Origin: Bradyrhizobium sp. LTSP849
GTDB taxonomy: Bacteria > Pseudomonadota > Alphaproteobacteria > Rhizobiales > Xanthobacteraceae
Direction: 5' to 3'
NCBI RefSeq assembly: GCF_000938255.1
Contig: NZ_JYMR01000004.1
Span: 393,185-457,184, forward strand
DNA length: 64,000 bases
Numbering within the stretch: position 1 is the first letter of the stretch; each line of letters starts with the position of its first letter. Below the pieces are notes generated by a model. That model saw only the letters and a program-made list of their open reading frames with translations. It ran no database searches and had not been told where the DNA came from. Shown here one piece after another: positions 48,886 through 58,418 of this stretch. Both the position numbers and the translations under genes were made by a program.

Positions 48886-50502
48886 TTACTCCGCCGCGAG
48901 CTTCACGTCCGGCGCAGCCGCGCGCACCTCGGCGTCGACCTGGGCTTCGAACTTGGCAAAGTTCTTCTGGAACATGCCGACCAGCGCACGCGCGGTCTTG
49001 TCGAACTCGTCCTTGTCCTTCCAGGTGTTGACCGGGTTGAGGATCTCGCTCGGCACGCCCGGCAGGGCGGTCGGGACCGCGAAGCCAAAGTACTTGTCGG
49101 TGCGGAATTCGACGTTGCGCAAGCTACCGTCGAGCGCCGCGGTGAGCAGCGCGCGCGTCACCTTGATCGGCATGCGCGAGCCCGTGCCGTACTTGCCGCC
49201 GGTCCAGCCGGTGTTGACCAGCCAGCAATCGACATTGTGCTCCGCGATCAGGTCACGCAGCATGTTGCCGTAGACGCTGGGGTCGAGCGGCAGGAACGGC
49301 GAGCCGAAGCAGGTGGAGAATTCCGGCTGCGGCTCGTTGCCGAGACCACGCTCGGTGCCGGCGACCTTGGCGGTGTAGCCGGAGAGGAAGTGATACATCG
49401 CCTGCGCCGGCGAGAGCTTTGCGATCGGCGGCAGCACGCCGAAGGCGTCGGCAGCGAGCATCACCACGTTCTTCGGCTGCGGCGCGCGGCCGGTGCGCGA
49501 GGCGTTCGGGATGAAGTCGAGCGGATAGGCCGAACGGGTGTTCTCGGTCTTGGAGCCGTCGTCGAAATCCACCACGCGGGTGTCTTCGTCGAGCACGCAG
49601 TTCTCGAGCACCGCGCCGAAGCGCGTCGAGGCGGCGTAGATCTCGGGCTCGGCTTCCTGCGAGAGCTTGATGCACTTGGCGTAGCAGCCGCCCTCGAAAT
49701 TGAAGATGCCGTTCGGGCCCCAGCCGTGCTCGTCGTCACCGATCAGCGTGCGGTTGGGATCGGCCGACAGCGTGGTCTTGCCGGTGCCGGACAGGCCGAA
49801 GAAGATCGCGGCATCGCCCTTGGCGCCGACATTGGCCGAGCAGTGCATCGGCATCACGCCGCGTTCGGGCAGATAATAGTTCAGCGTGGTGAAGACCGAC
49901 TTCTTCATCTCACCGGCATAGTAAGACCCGGCGATCAGGACGATCTTGCGGGCGAAGTCGATCGCGACGACGTTCTCAGACTTGCAGCCATGGCGCTTCG
50001 GATCGGCGCGAAAGCTCGGCATGTCGATGATGGTGAGCTCCGGCGTGAAGCTCGGCAGCTCAACCGCCTCGGGGCGGATCAAGAGCGTGCGAATGAACAG
50101 CGAGTGCCAGGCGAGCTCGGTGAAGACGCGGGTCTTGATCCGGTAGGCCGGATCGGCGCCGCCATAGAGGTCCTGCGCGAACAGCGACTTGCCTTCGGCG
50201 TGCTTGAGGAAGTCCTGGTAGAGCGTCTCGAACTGCTCCGCGGTGATCGACTGGTTGCCGGCCCACCACATCTTCTTGTCGGTGGTGGCGTCACGCACCG
50301 TGAACTTGTCCTTGGGGCTGCGGCCGGTGAACTCACCGGTGTCGGCGCAGAGTGCGCCGTCGGCGGACAGCACCGCCTCGCCCGCGGCGAGCGAGTATTG
50401 ATAGAGTTGCGGCGCGCCAAGGTTCCAGTGAACCTGCTTGAGATTCCTTAAGCCGAATTTGTCGGCGCCGAAGGCACCGTTGCGCACGCCCGTCTCTTGC
50501 AC
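48886..50502 (-). CDS. pckA: Phosphoenolpyruvate carboxykinase (ATP)
   Basis: 538-residue ATP-type PEPCK converting oxaloacetate to phosphoenolpyruvate, the first committed step of gluconeogenesis. The ATP-binding loop [16 protein letters not shown] and the metal/substrate segments ([16 protein letters not shown]) are intact. I placed the start at a GTG (50502) because a perfect AGGAGG lies 7 bases upstream; no upstream ATG gives homologous residues. In rhizobia pckA lies beside the chvI-chvG block, as here. Confidence 0.96.
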   Translation of the reverse strand: MQETGVRNGAFGADKFGLRNLKQVHWNLGAPQLYQYSLAAGEAVLSADGALCADTGEFTGRSPKDKFTVRDATTDKKMWWAGNQSITAEQFETLYQDFLKHAEGKSLFAQDLYGGADPAYRIKTRVFTELAWHSLFIRTLLIRPEAVELPSFTPELTIIDMPSFRADPKRHGCKSENVVAIDFARKIVLIAGSYYAGEMKKSVFTTLNYYLPERGVMPMHCSANVGAKGDAAIFFGLSGTGKTTLSADPNRTLIGDDEHGWGPNGIFNFEGGCYAKCIKLSQEAEPEIYAASTRFGAVLENCVLDEDTRVVDFDDGSKTENTRSAYPLDFIPNASRTGRAPQPKNVVMLAADAFGVLPPIAKLSPAQAMYHFLSGYTAKVAGTERGLGNEPQPEFSTCFGSPFLPLDPSVYGNMLRDLIAEHNVDCWLVNTGWTGGKYGTGSRMPIKVTRALLTAALDGSLRNVEFRTDKYFGFAVPTALPGVPSEILNPVNTWKDKDEFDKTARALVGMFQKNFAKFEAQVDAEVRAAAPDVKLAAE

Positions 50503-50786
50503 GAAAAATCCTCCTAGAACCCGCGACACTCTGCGCGACCAAGCTTTGGTGCCATCGCGGCCACCGTTAATAACAGGCCGTCCGGCCTCGGTTGGACGAC
50601 CTAATATCGGTGAACGCTGACGTTGCCAAGCTGATCCCTTGGGATTTGGTTTATTCAAGGACTGCGCCAAAAGTCGCGCATGTCTGCTCTGAGCAGGCGC
50701 ATCAAAAAATTATGGATGGTCGCGCAACCAAACGCTCAATTCGGAGTTCTCCGTTGTTGTTGCGACGCACAATTCCAGAGGTTAGT

Positions 50787-53381
50787 CTATCGTACCGCAC
50801 CTTCGCCAATGAGTGCGAAAGGTCCCCACATCGCCGGATAAGCATTGCGCGGTGACGAGGTGTCATCGAGATAGGTTAACATGGCGCGCCTCAGCGCTTC
50901 GGCTCGGCCGATTTTTGGTTCGTTTTTGAGCAGATCGAAGGTCGATGTGGTCAAGCGGGTGGCAGCTTCGGAATCTACGGCCCAGTGCGAGACCAGCAGC
51001 GCGCGGGCGCCGGCATAGAAAAACGCGCGCGCCAATCCAGACAGGGCCTCGGCGCCAGGCTTGTCGCCGGCGATCGTGTTGCAGGCTGACAGCACCACCC
51101 AATCCGCGTTGAGCTTGAGCTGGGCAACTTCGCTCGCGGTCAGCAGACCGTCGTCAAGCTCGGAGGGCTGGTCGGGAATGGACAGCGCAAGCGACGGCTC
51201 GCCCACGCCCTTGATATCGCCGGCGACGAGGCCGTGGGTGGCAAAGTAGATGATGCTGTATTGAGCAAGCGCTGCATGCTTGAGCGTCGTCTCGCTGGCA
51301 TCGCGGCCAAGATGGATGTCCGCCTCGGCCGCGCCGACATCCTTGGCCACCGCGTTCAGCTCGTCCGCGGTGTCGGGCAATTGCGGCAGCGCCTGCGCAA
51401 GCCGGGCGCGATCGACGCCGGCGCCGCGCCAGAAATCGGTATAGGCTGATGTCGCGATGCTGCGCGCGGCGACTTTCCCGCCTGCTGCGCGCCGGTCGGC
51501 AGGTCCGGCCTCGGCGGGATTGAACACGGGATCGCCAAAGCCCGTCATCGGCTTGATGCCCTGATCCCCACGCGCGAAGGCGCGAAGCGATTTCAGGCTG
51601 ACCACCGACGGCAGCACCGACACGGCCTGGCGGCGCAACAGCCAGGCGGCGCTGCGATAGCCTTCGAGCTTGTCCGGGATCGCAGCCTGCGGCGTCTCCG
51701 TAACGAGCAGATGAAACGGTAAAGCGGTCAAGGCGCCCGACGGCACCACGAGCAGGCTGCGCTTCTGCTTTGTCAGCGCTTCGACCGGGCCGAGCAGTGC
51801 GACATAGAGCTCGTTGGCGAGCGCGAGGTCGAACAGGCCTGATTTGCCCGAGGCGTCGCGCGCCTTGCCGACATCGAGGCCCTTGCGGAACGCGGTGACC
51901 TTCTGCGCCAGCGCATCTGCGCCAAGCGGAATCTCCTTCCAGTCGACGCCGTCGCGCGTGATCGCGATGACATAACTCCGCTTGTCGACGACGGAATAGA
52001 TCGTCATCGCTTCATCAGCAGAGAGCAGCGGCTGGATGTCCTTCACCGTCAGCGGCAACGGATTGGAGAGCGAGGCGTAGTCGGGGAACTCAACGGCGAG
52101 CGTCTTCTGCAACCCGGCGCACTCGCTTGTGATTGCGGCGATGCGCGCGCGGCTGCGCTGCTCGGCCGCGACGTCGCGTTGCGCCGCTCGCTTCGACACC
52201 GCGGTGATGATCGCCTTGTCGAGCGCCTCGGCCTCTGCCGCGAGATCCTGGTCCTTGCGCACGAGCTCGGCGAGCCGGTCGCTGCCGGCCGCGAGCCGTA
52301 CCGCGAGCTTGTTCACGGCGGATGCGGCGGAGGATTGCGTGCCGCGCTGGATCGCCGCGAGTGCCTCGTCTACCGCCTTGTCGGCCGGCAGCAGGGATTG
52401 CTGGCGCGCGGAAAACAGGATCGGCAAAACGACACGCAATTGCGCGCGATTGGTCGCAAGCGTCGTTTCGGCAAACGGCAGCGCCTCGGCATTTCGCCCG
52501 GCCACATAGAGGAAATAGGCAAGATTGCTGGTCGAAGTCGCCACGTCAGGATGATCCGGGCCAAGCGCCCGCTCGCGGATGACAAGCGCACGGCGATAGA
52601 GCGGCTCGGCCTCGGCATAGCGCTGCTGGTGCTCGTAGAGCCCGGCGAGATTGTTCAGCGAGCGCGCGACGTCGGGATGATCCGGCCCCAGCACCTTTTC
52701 GCGGATCGCGAGCGAGCGCTTGATCGGTGCCTCTGCATCGGCGTCGCGATTGAGGTCGCGATCAAGCTGGCCGATATTGTTCAGGAGCGTCGCGACCGCC
52801 GGATGTTCGGGACCGCCGACCTTCTGGTAGATCGCGAGCGCGCGCTGGAACAGCGGCTCAGCGTCGGCAAAATGCTCCTGCTTCACATAGAGCGTGGCGA
52901 GATTGTTGAGGGACTGGCCGACATCGGGATGCTCGCGCGACAGCGCCTTTTCGCGAATGGCGAGTGCGCGCTTGAACAACGGCTCGGCTTCCGCGAAGCG
53001 GCTCTGCCGCTGATCGAGCGCGGCGAGATTGTTCAGCACAGGCGCGATCTCGACGCTGTCGAGGCCGGTGCCCTTTTCCATCAGCGCAATGGCGCGCTTG
53101 TAGATCGGCTCGGCCTGATCGTCATGGCCCTGATCGGCATAGATCTGCGCGAGGTTGTTGAGCGCTGCCGCAAGGTCGCGGCTGTTGCTGGTCTTTTCCA
53201 GTGACGCCACCATGGCCTGCGCCAGCGGTAGCGCTTCCGGATATTTGCCGGCGCTTCTGAGCGCATTGATCCGCGCGCTTTGTGCGGAAAGATCGGCCTT
53301 CTGGGCCAGGCCGAGCGTGGCAAACGATAAGGTGATCGCGAGCGCCAAACCCGCGATCCATGCCAAACGACAACGCGTCAT
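50787..53381 (-). CDS. Secreted CHAT-domain protease-like protein with TPR repeats
   Basis: 864 residues. Signal peptide at the N-terminus ([20 protein letters not shown]..., cleaved near residue 28). Residues about 30-330 are kinesin-light-chain-type TPR repeats (units such as [20 protein letters not shown]), then a linker and a C-terminal CHAT (caspase-like) domain. The catalytic dyad is visible: His716 in [10 protein letters not shown] and Cys767 in [14 protein letters not shown] proteases act in regulated proteolysis and in some immune systems, but here export points to the periplasm or envelope. Start at ATG 53381 preceded by GAGAGG; a TTG at 53399 is the alternative. Confidence 0.88.
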   Translation of the reverse strand: MTRCRLAWIAGLALAITLSFATLGLAQKADLSAQSARINALRSAGKYPEALPLAQAMVASLEKTSNSRDLAAALNNLAQIYADQGHDDQAEPIYKRAIALMEKGTGLDSVEIAPVLNNLAALDQRQSRFAEAEPLFKRALAIREKALSREHPDVGQSLNNLATLYVKQEHFADAEPLFQRALAIYQKVGGPEHPAVATLLNNIGQLDRDLNRDADAEAPIKRSLAIREKVLGPDHPDVARSLNNLAGLYEHQQRYAEAEPLYRRALVIRERALGPDHPDVATSTSNLAYFLYVAGRNAEALPFAETTLATNRAQLRVVLPILFSARQQSLLPADKAVDEALAAIQRGTQSSAASAVNKLAVRLAAGSDRLAELVRKDQDLAAEAEALDKAIITAVSKRAAQRDVAAEQRSRARIAAITSECAGLQKTLAVEFPDYASLSNPLPLTVKDIQPLLSADEAMTIYSVVDKRSYVIAITRDGVDWKEIPLGADALAQKVTAFRKGLDVGKARDASGKSGLFDLALANELYVALLGPVEALTKQKRSLLVVPSGALTALPFHLLVTETPQAAIPDKLEGYRSAAWLLRRQAVSVLPSVVSLKSLRAFARGDQGIKPMTGFGDPVFNPAEAGPADRRAAGGKVAARSIATSAYTDFWRGAGVDRARLAQALPQLPDTADELNAVAKDVGAAEADIHLGRDASETTLKHAALAQYSIIYFATHGLVAGDIKGVGEPSLALSIPDQPSELDDGLLTASEVAQLKLNADWVVLSACNTIAGDKPGAEALSGLARAFFYAGARALLVSHWAVDSEAATRLTTSTFDLLKNEPKIGRAEALRRAMLTYLDDTSSPRNAYPAMWGPFALIGEGAVR

Positions 53382-53459
53382 GAAACCTCTCGCCGCCAAC
53401 CGTAGACCATCACGGTCTTGGGTCGCGGCGATGGGCGCCAGCGTTCAAAATTGTCGCAG

Positions 53460-54197
53460 CTAGTCCACCTTGGCACGCGCTTCGCCGACAAGCCTGACCA
53501 GCATCTTGCGCAGCGCCGTGCCAGTCGTCACCCGCTCCGGGAAGTCCAGCCGCAGCGCGGTCTGGTCGTCGTCCTGCATATCGAGGCCCTCAGGGTCGCA
53601 GCCGGTGCAGCGCCAGTCCCCCTCGGCCGCACCGAGCAGCTTGGTCGCATAGAGGCCCATGGCGTCGCGGTGGTCGGCATTCATGTGCTCGACTGCGCCT
53701 TCCTCGGCCGCCAGCAGGTCCTCGGCTCCCGCAAGGTCCGTGAGGAATTGCCCCGGCTCGAGATCCACGATCCGGCCGAAGCCTGCGACCAGATGGGTTC
53801 CCGCAGGGATGATCCGAAAGAACGAAAAATCCTTAAATAAAACAAAGGTTTCCGCCGACGGATGAGCATTGAGATACCGTCGCTGGAGGAGATCTTTTTC
53901 GACGTCCGCCTGTTCGGCCCGGCCGGACAGCATGATCCGGGCGCCCTCCAGCGGATCACCCGCGGCACGCTCATCCAGCATCAGGGAGACCCGGCTATCT
54001 GCCAGGATATTCCTGGTGTGCAGGGCCAGGCGCGAGATCAGCAGGATGGGCGAGCCGTCGGGGTGGCTCGCCAGATTGACCAGGGAACAATAGGGATCGC
54101 CGCTGCCGGCCATCAGCGTGGCCAGCGCCCCCTGCCGGGACCGCCGCAATAGCGATTTGGCGAGCCTTCCGGGGTCGAAATCGGGGGTCGGTTGCAT
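53460..54197 (-). CDS. HugZ-like / pyridoxamine-phosphate-oxidase-fold protein
   Basis: 245 residues. N-terminal split-barrel flavin-binding-like domain (about 10-150, LATLMAGSGDPYCSLVNLAS) and a C-terminal DUF2470-like domain (about 165-245, EGAVEHMNADHRDAMGLYA with the HxxH-type histidines). This architecture is that of HugZ/HutZ-type haem-utilisation proteins, but a general FMN-dependent role is possible. ATG at 54197 chosen over a TTG at 54224. Divergent from chvI. Confidence 0.85.
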   Translation of the reverse strand: MQPTPDFDPGRLAKSLLRRSRQGALATLMAGSGDPYCSLVNLASHPDGSPILLISRLALHTRNILADSRVSLMLDERAAGDPLEGARIMLSGRAEQADVEKDLLQRRYLNAHPSAETFVLFKDFSFFRIIPAGTHLVAGFGRIVDLEPGQFLTDLAGAEDLLAAEEGAVEHMNADHRDAMGLYATKLLGAAEGDWRCTGCDPEGLDMQDDDQTALRLDFPERVTTGTALRKMLVRLVGEARAKVD

Positions 54198-54435
54198 TGG
54201 CTTTCTCGGTTCAGGTGGTTGCAAGAGGGGCCTTTTTTCGGGTAAACGAGGGTCTGGTTATGGGTCGATATGCGGCGAATCTGCCGTGTTTCGTGGAACT
54301 TGGTCACACTTCAGCCCAGCTTGCATTGCTCGGTGACAAAGTTCGAACTCCAAGTTCGGGACCCATCTATGCGGCGCACCACTGGATTGCTCGCCGTTTA
54401 AGCCACGATCCAAACGGAAAGCAGAAAGCAGGCTC

Positions 54436-55137
54436 ATGCCCACAATCGCTTTGGTCGACGACGACCGCAACATTCTCACATCCGTCTCGATCGCGCTGGA
54501 AGCGGAAGGCTACCGCATCATGACCTACACCGACGGCGCTTCTGCGCTGGACGGTTTCCGCACCACCCAGCCTGATCTTGCCATCCTCGACATCAAGATG
54601 CCGCGCATGGACGGCATGGAGACGCTGCGGCGGCTGCGGCAGAAATCCGACTTGCCGGTAATCTTCCTCACCTCCAAGGACGAAGAGATCGACGAGCTGT
54701 TCGGCCTCAAGATGGGCGCCGACGATTTCATCCGCAAACCGTTCTCACAGCGCCTGCTGGTGGAGCGCGTCAAGGCGGTGCTGCGCCGCTCGGCGCCGAA
54801 GGATCCGACCGTCGTGCCGAAGGAGAACGACGCCAAGGCGCTCGACCGCGGCCTGCTGCGCATGGACCCGGAACGCCATACCTGCACCTGGAAGAACGAG
54901 CCGGTGACACTGACCGTCACCGAATTCCTGATCCTCCAGGCGCTCGCAACGCGCCCCGGCGTGGTCAAGAGCCGCAACGCGCTGATGGACGCCGCCTATG
55001 ACGATCAGGTCTATGTCGACGACCGCACCATCGACAGCCACATCAAGCGGCTGCGCAAGAAGTTCAAGGTGACGGACAACGATTTCGAGATGATCGAGAC
55101 GCTCTACGGCGTCGGCTACCGCTTCAAGGAAGCCTGA
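54436..55137 (+). CDS. chvI: Two-component response regulator ChvI
   Basis: 233-residue OmpR-type regulator: receiver domain (1-120; phospho-acceptor D52 in [12 protein letters not shown], with D8-D10 acidic pair and K at TSKDEE) and winged-helix DNA-binding domain (about 135-230). In rhizobia and agrobacteria ChvI acts with ChvG (ExoS) on acid and envelope signals, surface polysaccharide, and symbiosis or virulence. The kinase gene follows 116 bases downstream. Confidence 0.94.
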   Translation: MPTIALVDDDRNILTSVSIALEAEGYRIMTYTDGASALDGFRTTQPDLAILDIKMPRMDGMETLRRLRQKSDLPVIFLTSKDEEIDELFGLKMGADDFIRKPFSQRLLVERVKAVLRRSAPKDPTVVPKENDAKALDRGLLRMDPERHTCTWKNEPVTLTVTEFLILQALATRPGVVKSRNALMDAAYDDQVYVDDRTIDSHIKRLRKKFKVTDNDFEMIETLYGVGYRFKEA

Positions 55138-55253
55138 GGCGCACGCGCCTTCACAAAAGACGAGAGCAACGCCGGTTCTGATTCCATCAGGGCCGGGATG
55201 GCTCTAGGATGCGGGGACCCATCGCACGAGCTGTCCTAACGCGGGCGTGAGCA

Positions 55254-57044
55254 TTGCTGGACCGAACGCAGCCTGAGTCGAGTTCGAACGCCGAGGACAG
55301 CGCTTCCCACGGCGCCTCGGATCATGACGACAAGCCGATCGCGCAGGGCTGGCGGCCGCTGAACTGGATCAAGCGCGCCGGGCAGTTCTTCTTCGCACTG
55401 TCGTTCTCGAGCCTGACCCGCCGCATCGTCTCGCTCAACCTCGCGGGCCTGGTCGCGCTGGTCGCGAGCATCCTTTATCTGTCGCAGTTCCGCGCCGGCC
55501 TGATCGACGCGCGGGCACAGAGCCTCCTGGTGCAGGCCGAAATCATCGCGGGCGCTATCGGAGCGTCGGCGACGGTTCAGACCAATGCGATTACCGTCGA
55601 CCCTGAGCGGCTGCTCGACCTGAAACTGGGCGAGAGCTATGGCGGACCGGACGATTCGCTGGATTTTCCGATCAATCCTGAGCGCGTGGCGCCGGTGTTG
55701 CGCACGCTGATCTCACCAACCAAGACCCGCGCGCGGATTTTCGATCCCAACGGCTCGGTGTTGCTCGACAGCCGTGACCTCGACAACGTGCGGACCTTGC
55801 CGCTGCCGCCGCCGTCGGAAAAGCCCGGCCTGGTCGAACGCGGGACGGTGGCGGTACGCCTCTGGATCAACCGCGGCGACCTGCCGCTGTATCGTGAGCT
55901 CGGGCGCGAGAACGGCAACGGCTATGTGGAAGTCGCCGATGCACTCGAGGGCCAGAAGCGCTCGATGGTGCGAGTCAATGCGCGCGGCGAGGTGATCGTC
56001 TCGGTCGCCGTCCCCGTGCTGCGCTCGCGCGCCATCCACGGCGCGCTGATGCTGTCCACCCAAGGCGACGACATCGACCAGATGGTCACCGCCGAACGCC
56101 TGGCGATCCTCAAGGTCGGCGGTGTCGCCGCCACCGTCATGATCATGCTGTCGCTGCTGCTCGCGAGCACGATCGCGGGCCCGGTGCGCCGGCTCGCCGA
56201 CAGCGCCGAGAGCGTCCGCCGGCGCATCAAGAGCCGCGTCGAGATCCCCGACTTCACCCGCCGCCGTGACGAGATCGGCCATCTCTCCGGCGCGCTGCGC
56301 GACATGACCAATGCGCTCTACAAGCGGATCGAGGCGATCGAGATGTTCGCCGCCGACGTCGCTCATGAGCTGAAGAACCCGCTGACCTCGCTGCGCTCCG
56401 CGGTCGAGACGCTGCCACTGGCGCGCAACGAGAACAGCCGTGCCCGCCTGCTCGAGGTGATCGAGCACGACGTGAAGCGGCTCGACCGGCTGATCTCGGA
56501 CATTTCGGACGCGAGCCGGCTCGATGCCGAACTCCAGCGGCAGGATGCCAGTCCGGTGGATCTCAGGCGCCTCCTGGGCACGCTGGTTGGGGTCGCTAAT
56601 GAAACAAAACTCGGCCACGACGTCGCGGTCGAGGCGCGCTTCGAGGGCCGCAGTCCGACCGACACGCTTTCCGTGACCGGTCACGATTCACGGCTCGGGC
56701 AAGTGGTCTCGAATCTGCTCGCCAACGCGCAATCCTTCTCCGAGCCCGGCAGCAAGGTGCGTCTCACCTGCCGGCGTGTGCGCGGTGAGATCGAGATCGT
56801 GGTCGACGATGACGGCCCCGGCATCCGCGATGATGCGCTGGAGCGCATCTTCGAGCGCTTCTACACCGACCGTCCGCATCAGGGTTTTGGCCAGAACTCC
56901 GGGCTCGGGCTCTCGATCTCCAAGCAGATCGTCGACGCCCATGGCGGACGCATCTGGGCGGAGAACCGCGCAGGCCCTGCGGACGCCGACGGCGCGGCGA
57001 CGGTTGCCGGCGCGCGCTTCGTGGTGAGGCTGCCGGCGCTATGA
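55254..57044 (+). CDS. chvG: Sensor histidine kinase ChvG (ExoS-like)
   Basis: 596-residue membrane kinase. Cytoplasmic leader (about 1-55), first membrane helix (about 58-78, LNLAGLVALVASILYLSQFR), periplasmic sensor with the conserved stimulus-sensing region (about 90-270), second helix (about 285-305), HAMP, then the DHp helix with phospho-acceptor H371 in ADVAHELKNPLTSLR and an HATPase domain (about 470-590). TTG start at 55254. Its stop overlaps hprK (ATGA). Confidence 0.93.
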   Translation: MLDRTQPESSSNAEDSASHGASDHDDKPIAQGWRPLNWIKRAGQFFFALSFSSLTRRIVSLNLAGLVALVASILYLSQFRAGLIDARAQSLLVQAEIIAGAIGASATVQTNAITVDPERLLDLKLGESYGGPDDSLDFPINPERVAPVLRTLISPTKTRARIFDPNGSVLLDSRDLDNVRTLPLPPPSEKPGLVERGTVAVRLWINRGDLPLYRELGRENGNGYVEVADALEGQKRSMVRVNARGEVIVSVAVPVLRSRAIHGALMLSTQGDDIDQMVTAERLAILKVGGVAATVMIMLSLLLASTIAGPVRRLADSAESVRRRIKSRVEIPDFTRRRDEIGHLSGALRDMTNALYKRIEAIEMFAADVAHELKNPLTSLRSAVETLPLARNENSRARLLEVIEHDVKRLDRLISDISDASRLDAELQRQDASPVDLRRLLGTLVGVANETKLGHDVAVEARFEGRSPTDTLSVTGHDSRLGQVVSNLLANAQSFSEPGSKVRLTCRRVRGEIEIVVDDDGPGIRDDALERIFERFYTDRPHQGFGQNSGLGLSISKQIVDAHGGRIWAENRAGPADADGAATVAGARFVVRLPAL

Positions 57045-57565
57045 GCGACGGCGGCCCCAGCATTCACGCCTCCGCGGTCAAGGTCGGGAATCTGGCGGTG
57101 CTGATCCGCGGGCCCTCGGGCTCCGGCAAGTCGCGGCTTGCCTTCGATTTAATCATGGCGGGACGCGCCGGCGTGGTCGAAAGGGCCGTTCTGGTCGGCG
57201 ATGACCGTGTCCATCTGGCGACAGTCGGCGATGAAATTGAGGTTGGTCCCGCCCAGCCATTGGCCGGCCTGATCGAGATCCGGGGCCTGGGAATTCGCCG
57301 CTGCGACTTCGTGGAGCGTGCGACCGTCGGCCTCGTGGTCGATCTGGACGCCGCGGACGCCGAGCGCCTGCCTGCGGCGGAATCGCTGAAAATATGCATT
57401 TTAGGTGTCGAAATACCGCGAATCCCGATCGGGCGCGGTTATTCGCCCCTCCCACTGGTTGTCGCGGCCTTGACCACTACCAAGAGTTCATCTTCCGTTA
57501 ACCCTTCAGGCGATTGTTTGAAGGGAAATGGTAACCATATGAACCCCACTATCGCGACCGAATAG
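57041..57565 (+). CDS. hprK: HPr kinase/phosphorylase, short alphaproteobacterial form
   Basis: 174 residues, only the C-terminal catalytic half of classical HprK, as usual in alphaproteobacteria. Walker [10 protein letters not shown] (24-32) and the signature IEIRGLGI are present; the N-terminal regulatory domain is absent. It phosphorylates HPr on serine; HPr is encoded 0.5 kb downstream. Overlap with chvG links the PTS and envelope-signal systems. The C-terminal tail after about residue 150 is low-complexity (TTTKSSSSVNPSGDCLKGNG). Confidence 0.92.
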   Translation: MSDGGPSIHASAVKVGNLAVLIRGPSGSGKSRLAFDLIMAGRAGVVERAVLVGDDRVHLATVGDEIEVGPAQPLAGLIEIRGLGIRRCDFVERATVGLVVDLDAADAERLPAAESLKICILGVEIPRIPIGRGYSPLPLVVAALTTTKSSSSVNPSGDCLKGNGNHMNPTIATE

Positions 57566-57699
57566 ACCGGCGCAGCTCCCCTCATCCATCCGTCTAGATT
57601 CAGGGAGATACGCAACATCCCCTCTTGCGCGGGGGCTCTGGATGGTCAAAGTGGCGCGTTCGTGCGGTGCACCAAAAGCGCCCGCGAGGAGTTTTTCCG

Positions 57700-58101
57700 A
57701 TGATTGGTCTAGTACTTGTGACCCACGGGCGCCTTGCCGACGAATTCAAGGCAGCGCTTGAACATGTCATGGGCCCACAAAAGCAAATCGAAGCGATCAC
57801 GATCGGCGCCGAAGATGATTCCGATCTCTGTCGAAGCGACATCATCGAAGCGGTTAACCGCGTCGATTCCGGCGATGGCGTTGCGATCCTCACCGACATG
57901 TTCGGCGGCACGCCGTCGAACCTTGCAATATCCTGCATGAGCCGGCCGAAGGTCGAAGTGCTCGCGGGCATCAACCTTCCCATGTTGGTGAAGCTTGCCA
58001 AGGTGCGTGAAGAACGTTCGCTGCCCGACGCGATCGCAATGGCCCAGGAAGCGGGCCGCAAATACGTCACCATTGCCAGCCGCGTGCTCGCCGGCAAATG
58101 A
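57700..58101 (+). CDS. PTS mannose-type EIIA component
   Basis: 133-residue EIIA-Man domain. The phospho-histidine is H9 in VLVTHGRLADEF, and DMFGGTPSNLA is the family's conserved loop. No sugar permease (EIIC) is encoded nearby, so this belongs to the regulatory, incomplete PTS typical of alphaproteobacteria. ATG at 57700, preceded by GAGGAG. The HPr gene overlaps its stop by four bases. Confidence 0.93.
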   Translation: MIGLVLVTHGRLADEFKAALEHVMGPQKQIEAITIGAEDDSDLCRSDIIEAVNRVDSGDGVAILTDMFGGTPSNLAISCMSRPKVEVLAGINLPMLVKLAKVREERSLPDAIAMAQEAGRKYVTIASRVLAGK

Positions 58102-58415
58102 GCGACGACGCGCCGCAAGCCGGGACGGGCGTGCCCGCGGGCGCGATCTCTAAAGACCTCCTGATCATCAACAAGCGCGGCCTGCACGCCCGCGCCTCCG
58201 CAAAATTCGTCCAGGCGGTCGAGCGCTTCAACGCGCAAGTGTGGGTGACGCGCGGCGGCGAGACCGTCGGCGGCACCTCGATCATGGGCCTGATGATGCT
58301 AGCCGCGGGACCGGGCACGACGATCACGGTGGCGGCAGCGGGTACCGATGCGGAAGCTGCGCTTACGGCGATCACGGAGCTCGTTGAAAGCAAGTTCAAC
58401 GAAGAAGGGACCTGA
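58098..58415 (+). CDS. PTS phosphocarrier protein HPr
   Basis: 105-residue HPr with a longer N-terminus than usual (about 20 extra residues). The EI-phosphorylated histidine is H30 in RGLHARASAKF, and the HprK target serine is S61 in GTSIMGLMMLAA. Works with EIIA and HprK just upstream to adjust metabolism to carbon or nitrogen status. Ends 3 bases before the convergent GT39 gene, so no terminator fits between. Confidence 0.94.
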   Translation: MSDDAPQAGTGVPAGAISKDLLIINKRGLHARASAKFVQAVERFNAQVWVTRGGETVGGTSIMGLMMLAAGPGTTITVAAAGTDAEAALTAITELVESKFNEEGT

Positions 58416-58418
58416 GGG

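Noticed and set aside
50592..50855. Small plus-strand open frame in the pckA upstream region
   Set aside because: No homology or clear ribosome-binding site, and it runs into the 3' end of the CHAT-TPR gene on the other strand. The gap 50503-50786 shows only the pckA SD and probable promoter region.
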